This document shows positions 24,092 to 32,115 of a stretch of DNA of 64,000 nt, piece after piece (position 1 is the stretch's first letter; every line of letters starts with the position of its first letter). Under the pieces are notes generated by a model. That model saw only the letters and a list, made by a program, of their open reading frames with translations. It was not told the origin of the DNA and searched no databases. The stretch lies in the NCBI GenBank assembly GCA_964437445.1, contig CAYTGR010000009.1, positions 1-64,000 on the forward strand, read 5' to 3'. The stretch comes from CAYTGR01 sp964437445 (GTDB lineage: Bacteria > Chloroflexota > Anaerolineae > B4-G1 > SLSP01). The translations under genes and the position numbers were made by a program.

Positions 24092-24763
24092 CTATCGTCC
24101 CTGGCAACGCGCCGCCACCGGTTGAAAGGTATACCGGTGCAGCGGGCAAGGTCCGGCCTGCTCTAATGCCGCGCGATGTTCAGCCGTCCCGTAGCCTTTG
24201 TGCCGGGCAAAGCCATAACCGGGGTATTGGCTTTCGGCCACCTCGGCCATCCAGGTATCGCGATAAACCTTAGCCACGATGCTGGCGGCCGCCACCGAAA
24301 GCGAGCGGGCATCGGCATAAGGGAAGACCGCCTGAGGCAAAGCGCTTTCCGGCAGGGGGAGCGCATCTATGATGAGCGCCTGAGCCGGCAGGGAACCGGC
24401 TGCCAGCGCGCGGCGCATCGCCAGCCGCGTCGCCGGGACGATACCCAGGGAGTCAATCTCGGCGGCCTCGGCGCGCCCCACCCCTACGGATAACGCGACT
24501 TCCCGAACGCGCAGCGCCAGCGTGGCGCGCTGCCGGGGCGTCAGCTGCTTGGAATCGCGGACGCCCGCCAGGGCCGCCAGCACCGCCGGGTCCGGCGGGA
24601 GCATCACTGCTGCCGCGCAGACCGGGCCGGCCCAGCAGCCCCGCCCGACCTCATCCAGGCCGGCCACCCGCACCAGGCCCCGCGCCCAGAACTGCGCCTC
24701 TATTTCAACCGTGGGGATGAACCGGCAGTTTCGTCGGTGGGGAGAAGCCGTGGCTACGGCCAT
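24092..24763 (-). CDS. rnhB: Ribonuclease HII
   Basis: The 223-residue enzyme removes RNA from RNA-DNA hybrids. Catalytic acidic residues are visible in VAGLDEVGRG (Asp, Glu) and ALIIDALPLP (Asp), and the family motifs DSKQLT and SLSVAAASIVAKVYRD are present. The ATG at 24763 gives a product slightly longer than usual at the N-terminus. A TTG further upstream would overlap the stop of the DUF1294 gene. The two genes are 7 bases apart and read together. The stop lies 6 bases from that of the convergent glycosyltransferase gene. Confidence 0.93.
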   Translation of the reverse strand: MAVATASPHRRNCRFIPTVEIEAQFWARGLVRVAGLDEVGRGCWAGPVCAAAVMLPPDPAVLAALAGVRDSKQLTPRQRATLALRVREVALSVGVGRAEAAEIDSLGIVPATRLAMRRALAAGSLPAQALIIDALPLPESALPQAVFPYADARSLSVAAASIVAKVYRDTWMAEVAESQYPGYGFARHKGYGTAEHRAALEQAGPCPLHRYTFQPVAARCQGR

Positions 24764-24770
24764 AGCAGAT

Positions 24771-25124
24771 TCAGGACGCAATGTAACGGTAGATGAACAA
24801 CGCGTGGACCAGCGTGCTCACCACCAGGACAATCCACATCGTGCGATGTTGCCTGGAGTTGGTTTTGTGATTGAACAGCCCCATCCCCATCCAGGCACCG
24901 AGAAAGCCACCCAACGCCGTCATCACGTTCAGCAGCAGCTCTGGGATGCGCAATCTGCCAATTTTGGACAAGCCCTTGTCCACGCCGTAGTTGAGGAACG
25001 TCAACAGCGTCAACGCACCGAGAAGGACAAAATAAGGGGCCCAGTTCGTATGCTGGTTGAAGGTAGCATAGAAGTAAGCAAAGAGCACAAAATCCACCGT
25101 ACCGAAAATCAAAAAGTAGAACAT
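24771..25124 (-). CDS. DUF1294 membrane protein
   Basis: The 117-residue product has about four hydrophobic segments and the DUF1294 core: LLTFLNYGVDKGLSK, RIPELLLNVMTALGGFLGAW and GMGLFNHKTNSRQH. The family is widespread, short and of unknown function. It is directly upstream of rnhB and probably co-transcribed with it; the preceding gene at 25178-25450 may belong to the same unit. Confidence 0.85.
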   Translation of the reverse strand: MFYFLIFGTVDFVLFAYFYATFNQHTNWAPYFVLLGALTLLTFLNYGVDKGLSKIGRLRIPELLLNVMTALGGFLGAWMGMGLFNHKTNSRQHRTMWIVLVVSTLVHALFIYRYIAS

Positions 25125-25177
25125 GGCACCTGCTTTTCGTTGATCGGCAATCCTTAAACCGATTGAAAAAAAACCGG

Positions 25178-25450
25178 CTACGGCTCCTCATCTGGGGCCG
25201 CTTCCGGCACGCTGCCGAAGCGGTCCTCGGTCAAGAAACGGTGCAGGGCGTGCAACACCGCCTTGACCATCATCTCCCCCAGCGGCACCAGCTTCAGGTC
25301 AATGAAGAGTCGCTCCTCCGGCAGCTCGTCATCCAGCCGCTGCATCTCTTCCCGGAAAATCTGCAGCAGATCGTCCTCATGCTCATCCAAAAAGAGCGCC
25401 AGGTCACGGCGAGCCAACCGAAAAGCCATTTCACGCATCAGTCGTCGCAT
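25178..25450 (-). CDS. Small acidic helical protein, unknown function
   Basis: The preferred start gives 90 residues, beginning MRRLMREMAFRLARRD, with LALFLDEHEDDLLQIFREEM, then LFIDLKLVPLGEMMVKAVLHAL and an acidic tail ending PDEEP. The start is downstream of AAGGA; a longer frame to 25531 would begin inside a family C repeat and is unlikely. No family is recognised. The predicted structure is mostly alpha-helical and soluble. It lies between clpC and the DUF1294 gene, on the same strand as both. Confidence 0.6.
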   Translation of the reverse strand: MRRLMREMAFRLARRDLALFLDEHEDDLLQIFREEMQRLDDELPEERLFIDLKLVPLGEMMVKAVLHALHRFLTEDRFGSVPEAAPDEEP

Positions 25451-25496
25451 ATCCTTAGTCCTTGTCGCTGAGTTGCCAGGAGCCGCCAGGAAAAAG

Positions 25497-25552
25497 TGAA
25501 TAGTGAGCAGTGAGCAGTAAATCCTGCTCACTGCTTCCTGCTCACAACGCCC
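25497..25552 (+). repeat. Family C repeat forming an inverted repeat
   Basis: GTGAATAGTGAGCAGTGAGCAG and the opposing CCTGCTCACTGCTTCCTGCTCAC pair over most of their length around a short AT loop. The same GTGAGCAG-type words occur at 5769-5848 and 51850-51925. The hairpin lies just after the clpC stop codon and could end its transcript, though no U-run is seen. Confidence 0.65.
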
Positions 25553-25555
25553 GGC

Positions 25556-28015
25556 TCACCCCCCTGCTACCGGCGCTACCTCTTCAGCGCGACGCAGCAC
25601 CAGCCCGGTAGCGTCGGCATCCACGGTCACCGTGTCGCCGGGATGAAATTCTCCCGCCAACAGCGCCTCGGAAAGCGGCGTCTCTATCTCCTGCTGGATC
25701 AGCCGCCGCAACGGACGCGCGCCGTAGAGCTCACTGTAGCCCTGAGCCGCCAGCCAGTCCTGGCCGGCATCGGTCAACGCCAGATTGAGCTCCTGGTCTT
25801 GCAGGCGGAGGCGGACCTTATCCACTTCCAGGTGCACAATCGCCCGCAATTGGTCCGGCCCCAGCGCGCGGAAAACGATGATGCCGTCCACCCGATTGAG
25901 AAATTCCGGCCGGAAGAGCTTACGCAGTTCCTCCAGCAGTTTACGGCGCATCTCGTCGTAGGAAACCTGGGAGTCGGTCAGGGCCGCTGGGACAAACCCA
26001 AACGTACTGCGGCGGATTTCTTCCGCACCCAGGTTGGAGGTCATAATGAGCAGGGTATTGCGGAAATCCACTTTGTGACCCCGGGCGTCCGAAAGCGCCC
26101 CCTCCTCCATCACCTGCAACAGCATGTTGAAAGCATCCGGGTGGGCCTTTTCAATCTCGTCAAAGACGACAATGGAATAGGGCCGCCGGCGTACCGCCTC
26201 GGTCAGCTGGCCGGCATCTTCGTAGCCCACGTAGCCCGGCGGCGCACCGACCAGACGGGCCACGGTATGCCGCTCCATAAATTCCGACATATCCAGCTGA
26301 ATCAGGGCCTCTTCGCTGCCGAACAGAAACTCCGCCAGCGCTTTGGCGAGCTCAGTCTTGCCCACCCCGGTCGGCCCGAGGAAGATGAACGAGCCGATAG
26401 GCCGGCGCGGATCCTTCAGGCCGGCGCGGGCGCGGCGCACAGCGCGGGCGATGGTGGTGATGGCCTCCTCCTGGCCGACGACGCGCTTGCGCAGCTCACT
26501 CTCCATCTCCAGCAGCCGCCGGGATTCCGCCTGCGCGACCTGGTTTAAGGGGATGCCCGTCCACATGGCGATGATCTCCGCGATGTCCGCGGCCTCCACG
26601 ATCAGCCCCTCTTCGCGCTCCTGCAGCTGGCGCAGATGGGCCATTTCGGCCTCCAGCGTCTGCTCCTGGGCCAGCAACGGCTCCGCCTCGCGGCTGGGAC
26701 GACCCTCGGCCAGGAGCCGGGCGCGCCGGAGACGGACCGCCTGCAGCTGCTCAAAGGTCTCCCGCAGCCGGCGGGCCAACGGCGACTTGTACATCCGCAC
26801 GCGCGAGGCCGCCTCGTCAATCGCGTCAATCGCCTTGTCGGGCAGATAGCGTTCGGTCACGTAACGGGCCGAGAGCCGGGCCGCCGCCTCCAGCGCTGCG
26901 TCCTCAATCTGCACCTTGTGGTGCTGCTCGTAGGCGTATTTGATGCCCTGCAAGATGGCGATGGTCTCCTCAACGCTGGGCTCGTCCACCATTACCGGTT
27001 GGAACCGGCGCTCCAACGCCGCATCAGACTCAATGTGCTTGCGGTATTCCTCCAACGTCGTCGCGCCGATACACTGGAGCTCGCCCCGCGCCAGCGCCGG
27101 TTTGAGGATATTGGCAGCATCCATAGAGGAGCCAGCCGACCCGGCCCCGACGATCATGTGAATTTCATCAATAAATGTGATGGTGCTGGAACCGCGCAGT
27201 TCATCCACCACCCGCTTCAACCGCTCCTCAAACTGGCCGCGGTACATCGTGCCGGCCACCAGCGACCCCATATCCAGCTGGATCACCCGTTTACCCAGAA
27301 TTGGCCCCGGCACTTCTCCAGCGACGATCCGCTGCGCCAGCCCCTCCACGATGGCCGTTTTGCCCACGCCGGGCTGCCCGATCAAGGCCGGATTGTTCTT
27401 GGTTCGGCGCGCTAAAATCTGAATGACGCGCTCAATCTCCTTCTGGCGGCCGATGACCGGATCCAGCCGCCCCTGCCGGGCCAGCTCGGTCAGATCCACC
27501 GCCAGTTGATCCAGCAGGGAAGGCTGGCTGCCACGCCGGGGCTCAGGACGGGAAGGGGCCGCCGGCTGGGCCGCCGGGACCGGAGCAAATTGCTCAATCC
27601 GCCGCCGCAACAGATCAGCCGTCAACCCAAACTGCGCCAGAATAGCCAGCACCAGCCCTTCCTGCTGCCGCAACAAAGCCAGCAGCAAGTGATGGGTATC
27701 CACCACGGAGCTGTTGCGCCGTTTGGCCTCATCCACGGCCACTTCAATCAGCATCTGGGTGCTGGGCAGCAATTCCGGCTCGGCGGCGCGAAGCGGCAGC
27801 GCGTTGGAGAGCCGTTCCACCGTGCGCTGTACCTGCTGGGGCCGCATCCCCGCGTCCCGCAGGATCCGCCCGGCCAGCCCCTCGCTTTCCATAAGCAGGC
27901 CCAAAAGCACATGCTCCGGCCCAATGGAGGCATGGTGCATCCGCGTCGCCTCCATGTGGGCAAAGCCAAAAACCTCGCGGGCTGCTGCTGTGAACCGTTC
28001 CAAACTGTTTGCCAT
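25556..28015 (-). CDS. clpC: ClpC-type AAA+ unfoldase (Clp protease ATP-binding subunit)
   Basis: The 819-residue protein has the ClpC layout. Two Clp_N repeats (about 1-145) are followed by AAA-1 with Walker A GQPGVGKT (213-220) and ITFIDEIH. A middle coiled-coil region (about 415-480) is next, then AAA-2 with GPTGVGKTEL (near 550) and VVFDEIEKAHPD, and a C-terminal D2-small domain (LYGARPLRRLIQQEIE). It unfolds substrates for ClpP; no clpP is in this window. The upstream AT-rich stretch contains TATAAT but no clear -35, and no CtsR-type box was recognised. A single gene between repeats. Confidence 0.93.
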   Translation of the reverse strand: MANSLERFTAAAREVFGFAHMEATRMHHASIGPEHVLLGLLMESEGLAGRILRDAGMRPQQVQRTVERLSNALPLRAAEPELLPSTQMLIEVAVDEAKRRNSSVVDTHHLLLALLRQQEGLVLAILAQFGLTADLLRRRIEQFAPVPAAQPAAPSRPEPRRGSQPSLLDQLAVDLTELARQGRLDPVIGRQKEIERVIQILARRTKNNPALIGQPGVGKTAIVEGLAQRIVAGEVPGPILGKRVIQLDMGSLVAGTMYRGQFEERLKRVVDELRGSSTITFIDEIHMIVGAGSAGSSMDAANILKPALARGELQCIGATTLEEYRKHIESDAALERRFQPVMVDEPSVEETIAILQGIKYAYEQHHKVQIEDAALEAAARLSARYVTERYLPDKAIDAIDEAASRVRMYKSPLARRLRETFEQLQAVRLRRARLLAEGRPSREAEPLLAQEQTLEAEMAHLRQLQEREEGLIVEAADIAEIIAMWTGIPLNQVAQAESRRLLEMESELRKRVVGQEEAITTIARAVRRARAGLKDPRRPIGSFIFLGPTGVGKTELAKALAEFLFGSEEALIQLDMSEFMERHTVARLVGAPPGYVGYEDAGQLTEAVRRRPYSIVVFDEIEKAHPDAFNMLLQVMEEGALSDARGHKVDFRNTLLIMTSNLGAEEIRRSTFGFVPAALTDSQVSYDEMRRKLLEELRKLFRPEFLNRVDGIIVFRALGPDQLRAIVHLEVDKVRLRLQDQELNLALTDAGQDWLAAQGYSELYGARPLRRLIQQEIETPLSEALLAGEFHPGDTVTVDADATGLVLRRAEEVAPVAGG

Positions 28016-28230
28016 GGCCGTATCCTTATAATTATAATCGTGACTTAACCGCTACCCTTGGGACACGCTATAAAAAACGCTGCTGGCGCTGCGTTATAAT
28101 CAGCTCTTTGCTCTGTATTATATACCACCTGTGCAAGAAGCAAGAGCAAGCCCATGGACCGGCAAGTCCATTTGCCCCCCAGCCTGATTGACGTTATACT
28201 TGGGAGATGTCGTCAAGGGCATTCCCCCTG

Positions 28231-28334
28231 AACTGGCGTTCACCAGCAGGGAGATGAAAATTAGGTTCGTAGTGCCGCGCTTCAGCGCGGCTAAGACGGC
28301 GCTAAAGCGCAGGAACGCCTGAAGACATCACTAC
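28231..28334 (+). repeat. Dispersed repeats B and A upstream of rmlD
   Basis: 28231-28264 is family B (ACTGGCGTTCACCAGC then GATGAAAATTAG) and 28266-28334 is family A (CGTAGTGCCGCGCTTCAGCG, GACGGCGCTAAAGCGC, ATCACTACA). A short stretch, AGGAACGCCTGAAGAC, separates the palindrome from the closing CACTACA. The remainder of 28016-28441 is AT-rich near clpC, with TATAAT-like words but no gene. Confidence 0.75.
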
Positions 28335-28441
28335 AGTTCTACGAGGTTAAGCGTTACACAGAGTCCTGAAAATTAAAAAGCGCAAGGTAACCGCGACTTC
28401 CTAATCCCTAACCCCGATTTTCACAAGGAGAAATCATCAGG

Positions 28442-29281
28442 ATGAGAATTCTATTGACCGGCCACCGGGGCCAGCTGGGCCAGGCATTGCTGCCCGTGCT
28501 CGCGGCACACGACTTGTTGGGGGTAGACTACCCGGAAGGTGACATCACCGACCGGGCCAGCTTCCGGGCCACGGCGCAACAGTTCCGGCCCGACCTGATC
28601 CTCCATGCCGCGGCCATGACCGATGTGGACGGTTGTGCCCGCAATCCCGCCGAAGCCTACCGTGTCAACGGCCTGGGGACTCAAAACGTGGCCCTGACCG
28701 CCGCCGAGCTGGGCGCCGAGCTGCTCACCATCAGCACCAACGAGGTCTTTGACGGGCAGGCAACCGAGCCGTATCACGAATGGGCCACCACCCATCCCAT
28801 CAACGCCTATGGGCGCTCCAAGCTGGCCGGAGAATGGTACACCCTCCACCTGACCCCGCGCAGCTACGTCGTCCGCACGGCCTGGCTCTATGCACCCGGT
28901 GGACGGAACTTCCCCCACCGCATTCTCCGCCTGGCCGATGAACGCGGCAGCCTGCGCGTGGTTGCCGACGAGGTCGGCTCGCCCACCTATGTGGTGGACC
29001 TGGCCGCAGCGCTGGCCGCGCTGATCCAGACCCACGCTTACGGTGTCTACCACCTGGTCAATGCGGGTGTTGCCTCACGCTACGAATTCGCGCGCGAGAT
29101 CCTGCAGCGCAGCGGCCGGGGGCAGATTCCGGTGGAGCCGGTCACGCTGGCGGAGTTCAAGCGCGACAGTACCCCGCCGCCCTACGCCCCGCTGGCCAAC
29201 AACGCGGCGGCGGCGCTGGGCATTACCCTGCGGCCCTGGCAGGCCGCGTTAGCTGAGTTTCTGACCACCTATCCGCATTAA
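28442..29281 (+). CDS. rmlD: dTDP-4-dehydrorhamnose reductase family protein
   Basis: The 279-residue protein is a short-chain dehydrogenase-fold enzyme. It has the N-terminal nucleotide motif TGHRGQLG, the conserved DITD and HAAAMTDVDGCARNP segments, STNEVFDG, and the active-site pair in NAYGRSK (Tyr-x-x-x-Lys). RmlD reduces dTDP-4-keto-L-rhamnose to dTDP-L-rhamnose. The other rml genes are not in this window, so a related sugar reductase is possible. The start follows AAGGAGAAATCATCAGG. A GT2 glycosyltransferase gene begins 19 bases after the stop and is likely in the same operon. Confidence 0.88.
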   Translation: MRILLTGHRGQLGQALLPVLAAHDLLGVDYPEGDITDRASFRATAQQFRPDLILHAAAMTDVDGCARNPAEAYRVNGLGTQNVALTAAELGAELLTISTNEVFDGQATEPYHEWATTHPINAYGRSKLAGEWYTLHLTPRSYVVRTAWLYAPGGRNFPHRILRLADERGSLRVVADEVGSPTYVVDLAAALAALIQTHAYGVYHLVNAGVASRYEFAREILQRSGRGQIPVEPVTLAEFKRDSTPPPYAPLANNAAAALGITLRPWQAALAEFLTTYPH

Positions 29282-29300
29282 CAGAAAAGAGTCTTTTCCC

Positions 29301-30287
29301 TTGTCCGCGGCCCAACCCTTGTTTTCGGTCATTGTGCCCAATTGGAACGGCGCGCAACACCTGCCCACCTGTCTGGAGAGCCTGCGCCGCCAGACCTGGC
29401 GCGACTTTGAGCTGCTGATCCCCGATAACGGCTCCACCGACGGTTCCCTGACGCTGTTGGCCGGCTATCCTGAAGCGCAGGTCTTGCCCCTGGGCCGCAA
29501 CCTCGGCTTCACCGGGGCCTGCAACGCCGGTTTGCGCGCCGCGCGGGGCGAGTTTTGCGTGCTGTTGAACAACGACACGGAGGCCGATCCGCGCTGGCTG
29601 GAGGAGCTGGCCGCCGCCTTTGCCCGCCACCCGGAAGTCGGATTGGTGGCCTCCAAAATGCGCCTTTTTGACCGGCGCGACACCTTCCACACGGCGGGCG
29701 ATTACGTCAGCCTGGACGGTTTGCCGCATAACCGGGGGGTCTGGGAACAGGACACCGGCCAATACGACCACGAAGCCTACGTCTTCAGCGCGTGTGGCGG
29801 GAGCGCAGCGTATCGCCGGGCGCTGTTAGACGAGCTCGGGCCGCTGGACGAAGACTTCTTTTTCTCCTGCGAGGACGTGGACCTGGCCTGGCGGGCGCAG
29901 CTGGCGGGTTGGCGCTGCCTCTTTGCCCCGCCAGCCATCGTTTACCACAAATTGAGCGCCACCGGCGGCGGGACGACGGCCTCTTTCTACGACGGGCGCA
30001 ACCGGCTCTACCTGTTAGTCAAGAATTACCCGGCCGACCTCTGGCACCGTTACAGGGGACGAGTCATTGCCGCCCAGCTGCGGATCGCCTGGACGGCGCT
30101 CCGGGCCTGGCGTGGGGCGGCCGCCCGCGCCACCCTGCGCGGCCAGCTGGCCGGTCTGGCCGCCCTGCCCCGGCTGCGCCGCAAGCGCGCGGGCATCCAG
30201 ACACGCCGCCGGGTGGAGATCGCTTATCTGGAGCGCCTGATGACCCCACCCTACGAAATCCCGGTGGAATCGTCCAGCTCGGGTTAG
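29301..30287 (+). CDS. Family 2 glycosyltransferase, rhamnosyltransferase-like
   Basis: The 328-residue protein starts at TTG. The GT-A domain shows FSVIVPNWNGAQHLPTCLES, PDNGSTDGS, GRNLGFTGACNAG and NNDTEADPRWLEEL (DXD-like). ACGGSAAYRR and LDEDFFFSCEDVDLAWRAQ follow, as in WbbL/RfbF-type rhamnosyltransferases. The C-terminal third is basic and hydrophobic, likely lying on the membrane. Being directly behind rmlD, it probably uses the dTDP-rhamnose made there for a surface glycan. The ribosome site before the TTG is weak, so the start may lie a few codons away. Confidence 0.85.
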   Translation: MSAAQPLFSVIVPNWNGAQHLPTCLESLRRQTWRDFELLIPDNGSTDGSLTLLAGYPEAQVLPLGRNLGFTGACNAGLRAARGEFCVLLNNDTEADPRWLEELAAAFARHPEVGLVASKMRLFDRRDTFHTAGDYVSLDGLPHNRGVWEQDTGQYDHEAYVFSACGGSAAYRRALLDELGPLDEDFFFSCEDVDLAWRAQLAGWRCLFAPPAIVYHKLSATGGGTTASFYDGRNRLYLLVKNYPADLWHRYRGRVIAAQLRIAWTALRAWRGAAARATLRGQLAGLAALPRLRRKRAGIQTRRRVEIAYLERLMTPPYEIPVESSSSG

Positions 30288-30360
30288 CGTTGCAGCAGCC
30301 AGCGTCGTCTCAGTGGTTCAGTGTTTTTTGGTTCAGTGTTTTTAAGGAATTCACCGTGGA

Positions 30361-30410
30361 CTGGCGTCCACCAGCGGTGGAATGCAAATTGGCTCGTAGT
30401 AACGCGCTTA
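30361..30410 (+). repeat. Left part of interrupted repeat (B plus A)
   Basis: 30361-30391 is family B (CTGGCGTCCACCAGCGGTGG, AATGCAAATTGG). 30393-30410 begins family A (CGTAGTAACGCGCTTA), which is cut by the inserted element at 30411-30554 and resumes at 30555. Upstream at 30315-30343 is a direct duplication of GGTTCAGTGTTTTT. Confidence 0.75.
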
Positions 30411-30554
30411 TGAAGTTTAACTAAATAATCCGGATATTTTGCTCTGAAGAGCTACCGCCAAATATGGGGCATCCTATGTCACCACCATCAAATTAGCCCA
30501 AATATGGGATAGGCTTCGCAAATAAGGATATCCGAATTTATTTGTCAAATTTCA
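30411..30554. mobile_element. MITE-like element (144 bp) inserted in a family A repeat
   Basis: The element begins TGAAGTTTAACTAAATAATC and ends with its imperfect inverse. Read inward from the right end it is TGAAATTTGACAAATAAATT. The similarity continues through CGGATAT for about 27 bp in all. TTA flanks both sides (30408-30410 and 30555-30557). With the element and one TTA removed, the flanks rejoin into a normal family A palindrome (AACGCGCTTAGCGCGTT), matching the intact copy at 30676. The interior is AT-rich and non-coding, with CAAATATGGG twice. A 3-bp TNA-type duplication would fit an IS5/IS1031-group transposase in trans. Confidence 0.75.
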
Positions 30555-30613
30555 TTAGCGCGTTGGACAGCGCTAAAGCGCCTGACTACAAGCCAAGCGC
30601 TATTTTCAAGGGA
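30555..30613 (+). repeat. Right part of interrupted family A repeat
   Basis: TTAGCGCGTTGGACAGCGCT, AAAGCGCCTGACTACAAGCC and the tail AAGCGCTATTTTCAAGGGAG complete the family A copy that starts at 30393. The tail keeps a purine-rich stretch like a ribosome site, but no start codon follows. Confidence 0.75.
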
Positions 30614-30644
30614 GATTTCATCCTTCCGCCTTCATCCTTTCAGA

Positions 30645-30753
30645 AGGCGTTCACCAGCCGTGGGATGAAAATTGGCTCGTAGTAACGCGCTTCAGCGCGT
30701 TGGACGGCGCTAAAGCGCCTGACTACAAGCAAAGCGCTATTTTCAAAGGAGGT
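30645..30753 (+). repeat. Intact dispersed repeats B and A (patatin leader)
   Basis: 30645-30675 is family B (AGGCGTTCACCAGCCGTGGG, ATGAAAATTGG). 30676-30753 is the cleanest family A copy (CTCGTAGTAACGCGCTTCAG, CGCGTTGGACGGCGCTAAAG, CGCCTGACTACAAGC, AAGCGCTATTTTCAAAGGAGG). The tail AAAGGAGG is the Shine-Dalgarno of the patatin gene (ATG at 30758), just as copy 1 serves radC. Confidence 0.85.
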
Positions 30754-30757
30754 GACT

Positions 30758-31624
30758 ATGCCGGCCAAAACACCAGTGACGTTTGGATTAGCCTTAGGGG
30801 GCGGCGGGGCGCGCGGAGCGGCGCACATCGGCGTGCTGCGAGTGCTGGAACGTGAAGGGATCCCCCTCGGCCCGATTGCCGGCACCAGCATAGGCGGGGT
30901 GGTCGCCGTTCTCTACGCCGCCGGGCACACGCCCGACCAGATCGGCACACTGATGTCGCAGCTAGACCCCGACCTGTTGAAACTGGACCCGGAACGGCGG
31001 GCGCTCTTCTCGCTGGAACGGATCCGGCCGCGATTGGAAGAAGTCCTCGGCGAAGTGCGCCTGGAGCAGCTGGCGCGCCCCTGCGCCGTCGTGGCCGTGG
31101 ACGTAGACCACGGTGAGGAAGTCATCATCACCACCGGACCGGCCGTGGAGGCGATCCTGGCGACGGGCGCGGTGCCGGGCCTCTTCCCACCGGTACGGCT
31201 CCTGGGGCGCGTGTTGGTGGATGGCGGCATTCTCAACCCGGTCCCGGTCAATGCCGTGCGCCAGCTCGGGGCCACCGAGATCATCGCCGTCAACATCAAC
31301 AGCAACCGCTCCCGCCCTCACACCGAAATCGGCGGCGTCGTGGCGCTGCCAGCCTTAGGCGGCGGCAAGCCACTCATGGAGCTTTTCCCCTGGCGTGACG
31401 CCATCCGGCTCTACTCCAAAGCCAGCATGATCACCACGATTGAGCTGGCAGAACGCCGGCTGGCGATGGAGCAGCCCACCGTCGTCATCCGCCCGGCGGT
31501 GGGCGACATGGGTCTCTTAGACACCGAGACCATCCCGGCCGGGATCATGGCCGGCGAGGCCGCGACGCTGGCAGCGCTCCCCCAGATCAAAGCCCGGCTG
31601 CAGCGCCGCCGCCGCTTGCTTTAA
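30758..31624 (+). CDS. Patatin-like phospholipase family protein
   Basis: The 288-residue product has the patatin fold: the oxyanion motif GGGGARGAAH, the nucleophile Ser44 in GTSIGG (GxSxG), and the dyad Asp155 in DGGILNP. All catalytic residues are present. It resembles the RssA/YchK-type cytoplasmic enzymes, which are single-domain serine hydrolases acting on lipid esters. No signal peptide or membrane span is seen. The start ATG follows AAAGGAGGTGACT; a GTG two codons upstream is rejected on spacing. The leader is a dispersed repeat. A strong hairpin follows the gene. Confidence 0.9.
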   Translation: MPAKTPVTFGLALGGGGARGAAHIGVLRVLEREGIPLGPIAGTSIGGVVAVLYAAGHTPDQIGTLMSQLDPDLLKLDPERRALFSLERIRPRLEEVLGEVRLEQLARPCAVVAVDVDHGEEVIITTGPAVEAILATGAVPGLFPPVRLLGRVLVDGGILNPVPVNAVRQLGATEIIAVNINSNRSRPHTEIGGVVALPALGGGKPLMELFPWRDAIRLYSKASMITTIELAERRLAMEQPTVVIRPAVGDMGLLDTETIPAGIMAGEAATLAALPQIKARLQRRRRLL

Positions 31625-31640
31625 GTCCCGTTCCCAACGT

Positions 31641-31679
31641 AAAAACAGTGCGGGGCGGATCTACATCCGCCCCGCACTG
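31641..31679 (-). terminator. Terminator between patatin gene and fmdB-like gene
   Basis: A perfect 15-bp stem (CAGTGCGGGGCGGAT / ATCCGCCCCGCACTG) with a 4-base loop is followed, read leftward, by TTTTT. It terminates the leftward fmdB-like gene and may also stop rightward patatin transcription, where no U-run is present. Confidence 0.85.
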
Positions 31680-31703
31680 CACGAAAGGAGGTGCCACGAC
31701 GGC

Positions 31704-32003
31704 TCACTTGCTCTCGCCCGCGCTGGTAGCGGGAGCTTTAGCCTCACTCGGTTCTTTGGAGCTGGCAGCAGCGGCCGTATGCTCCTTGTCCTCTTTGCGA
31801 GTACCCGGAGTGGCCGTCGGCGACGCGCTCCGGTGATCGGTAACGTAAAAGCCGGATCCTTTGAAAATAATGCCGGCCGGCTGGATCAGGCGGATCACCT
31901 GCCCTCCACAATCCGGGCACTCCGTGATCGGAGCATCGGAAAAGGACTGGCGCCGCTCAAACCGCAGCCCACACGTTTTGCATTGATATTCGTATAGCGG
32001 CAT
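31704..32003 (-). CDS. FmdB-family zinc ribbon protein
   Basis: The 99-residue protein begins MPLYEYQCKTCGLRFE and has CxxC pairs at CKTC and CPDC, then VIRLIQPAGIIFKGSGFYVTD. This is the full FmdB-type zinc ribbon of about 55 residues. The rest is a low-complexity Ala/Ser/Thr/Glu/Lys tail. FmdB was proposed to regulate amidase genes in a methylotroph, but the general role is unknown. Its promoter is divergent from that of the lytic transglycosylase gene. The start follows GGGAGGATGATGT. Confidence 0.88.
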   Translation of the reverse strand: MPLYEYQCKTCGLRFERRQSFSDAPITECPDCGGQVIRLIQPAGIIFKGSGFYVTDHRSASPTATPGTRKEDKEHTAAAASSKEPSEAKAPATSAGESK

Positions 32004-32040
32004 ACATCATCCTCCCTATATGACCCCTATTCCAAAAGTT

Positions 32041-32068
32041 ATTATAGCCCGTTTAAGCCAATTGGCAA
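32041..32068 (-). promoter_or_regulatory. Promoter of the fmdB-like gene
   Basis: Read leftward, TTGCCA (32068-32063), a 16-base spacer and TATAAT (32046-32041) lie about 38 bases upstream of the ATG at 32003. Confidence 0.7.
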
Positions 32069-32080
32069 GACCCGCGCGGG

Positions 32081-32108
32081 TTGCTCTCTGGGCAATTTCA
32101 GGCATAAT
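32081..32108 (+). promoter_or_regulatory. Promoter of the lytic transglycosylase gene, probably leaderless
   Basis: TTGCTC (32081-32086), a 16-base spacer and CATAAT (32103-32108) end only 7 bases before the ATG at 32116. Transcription would begin at or next to the start codon, and no Shine-Dalgarno is present, which suggests a leaderless mRNA. Confidence 0.6.
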
Positions 32109-32115
32109 CCCTCCC

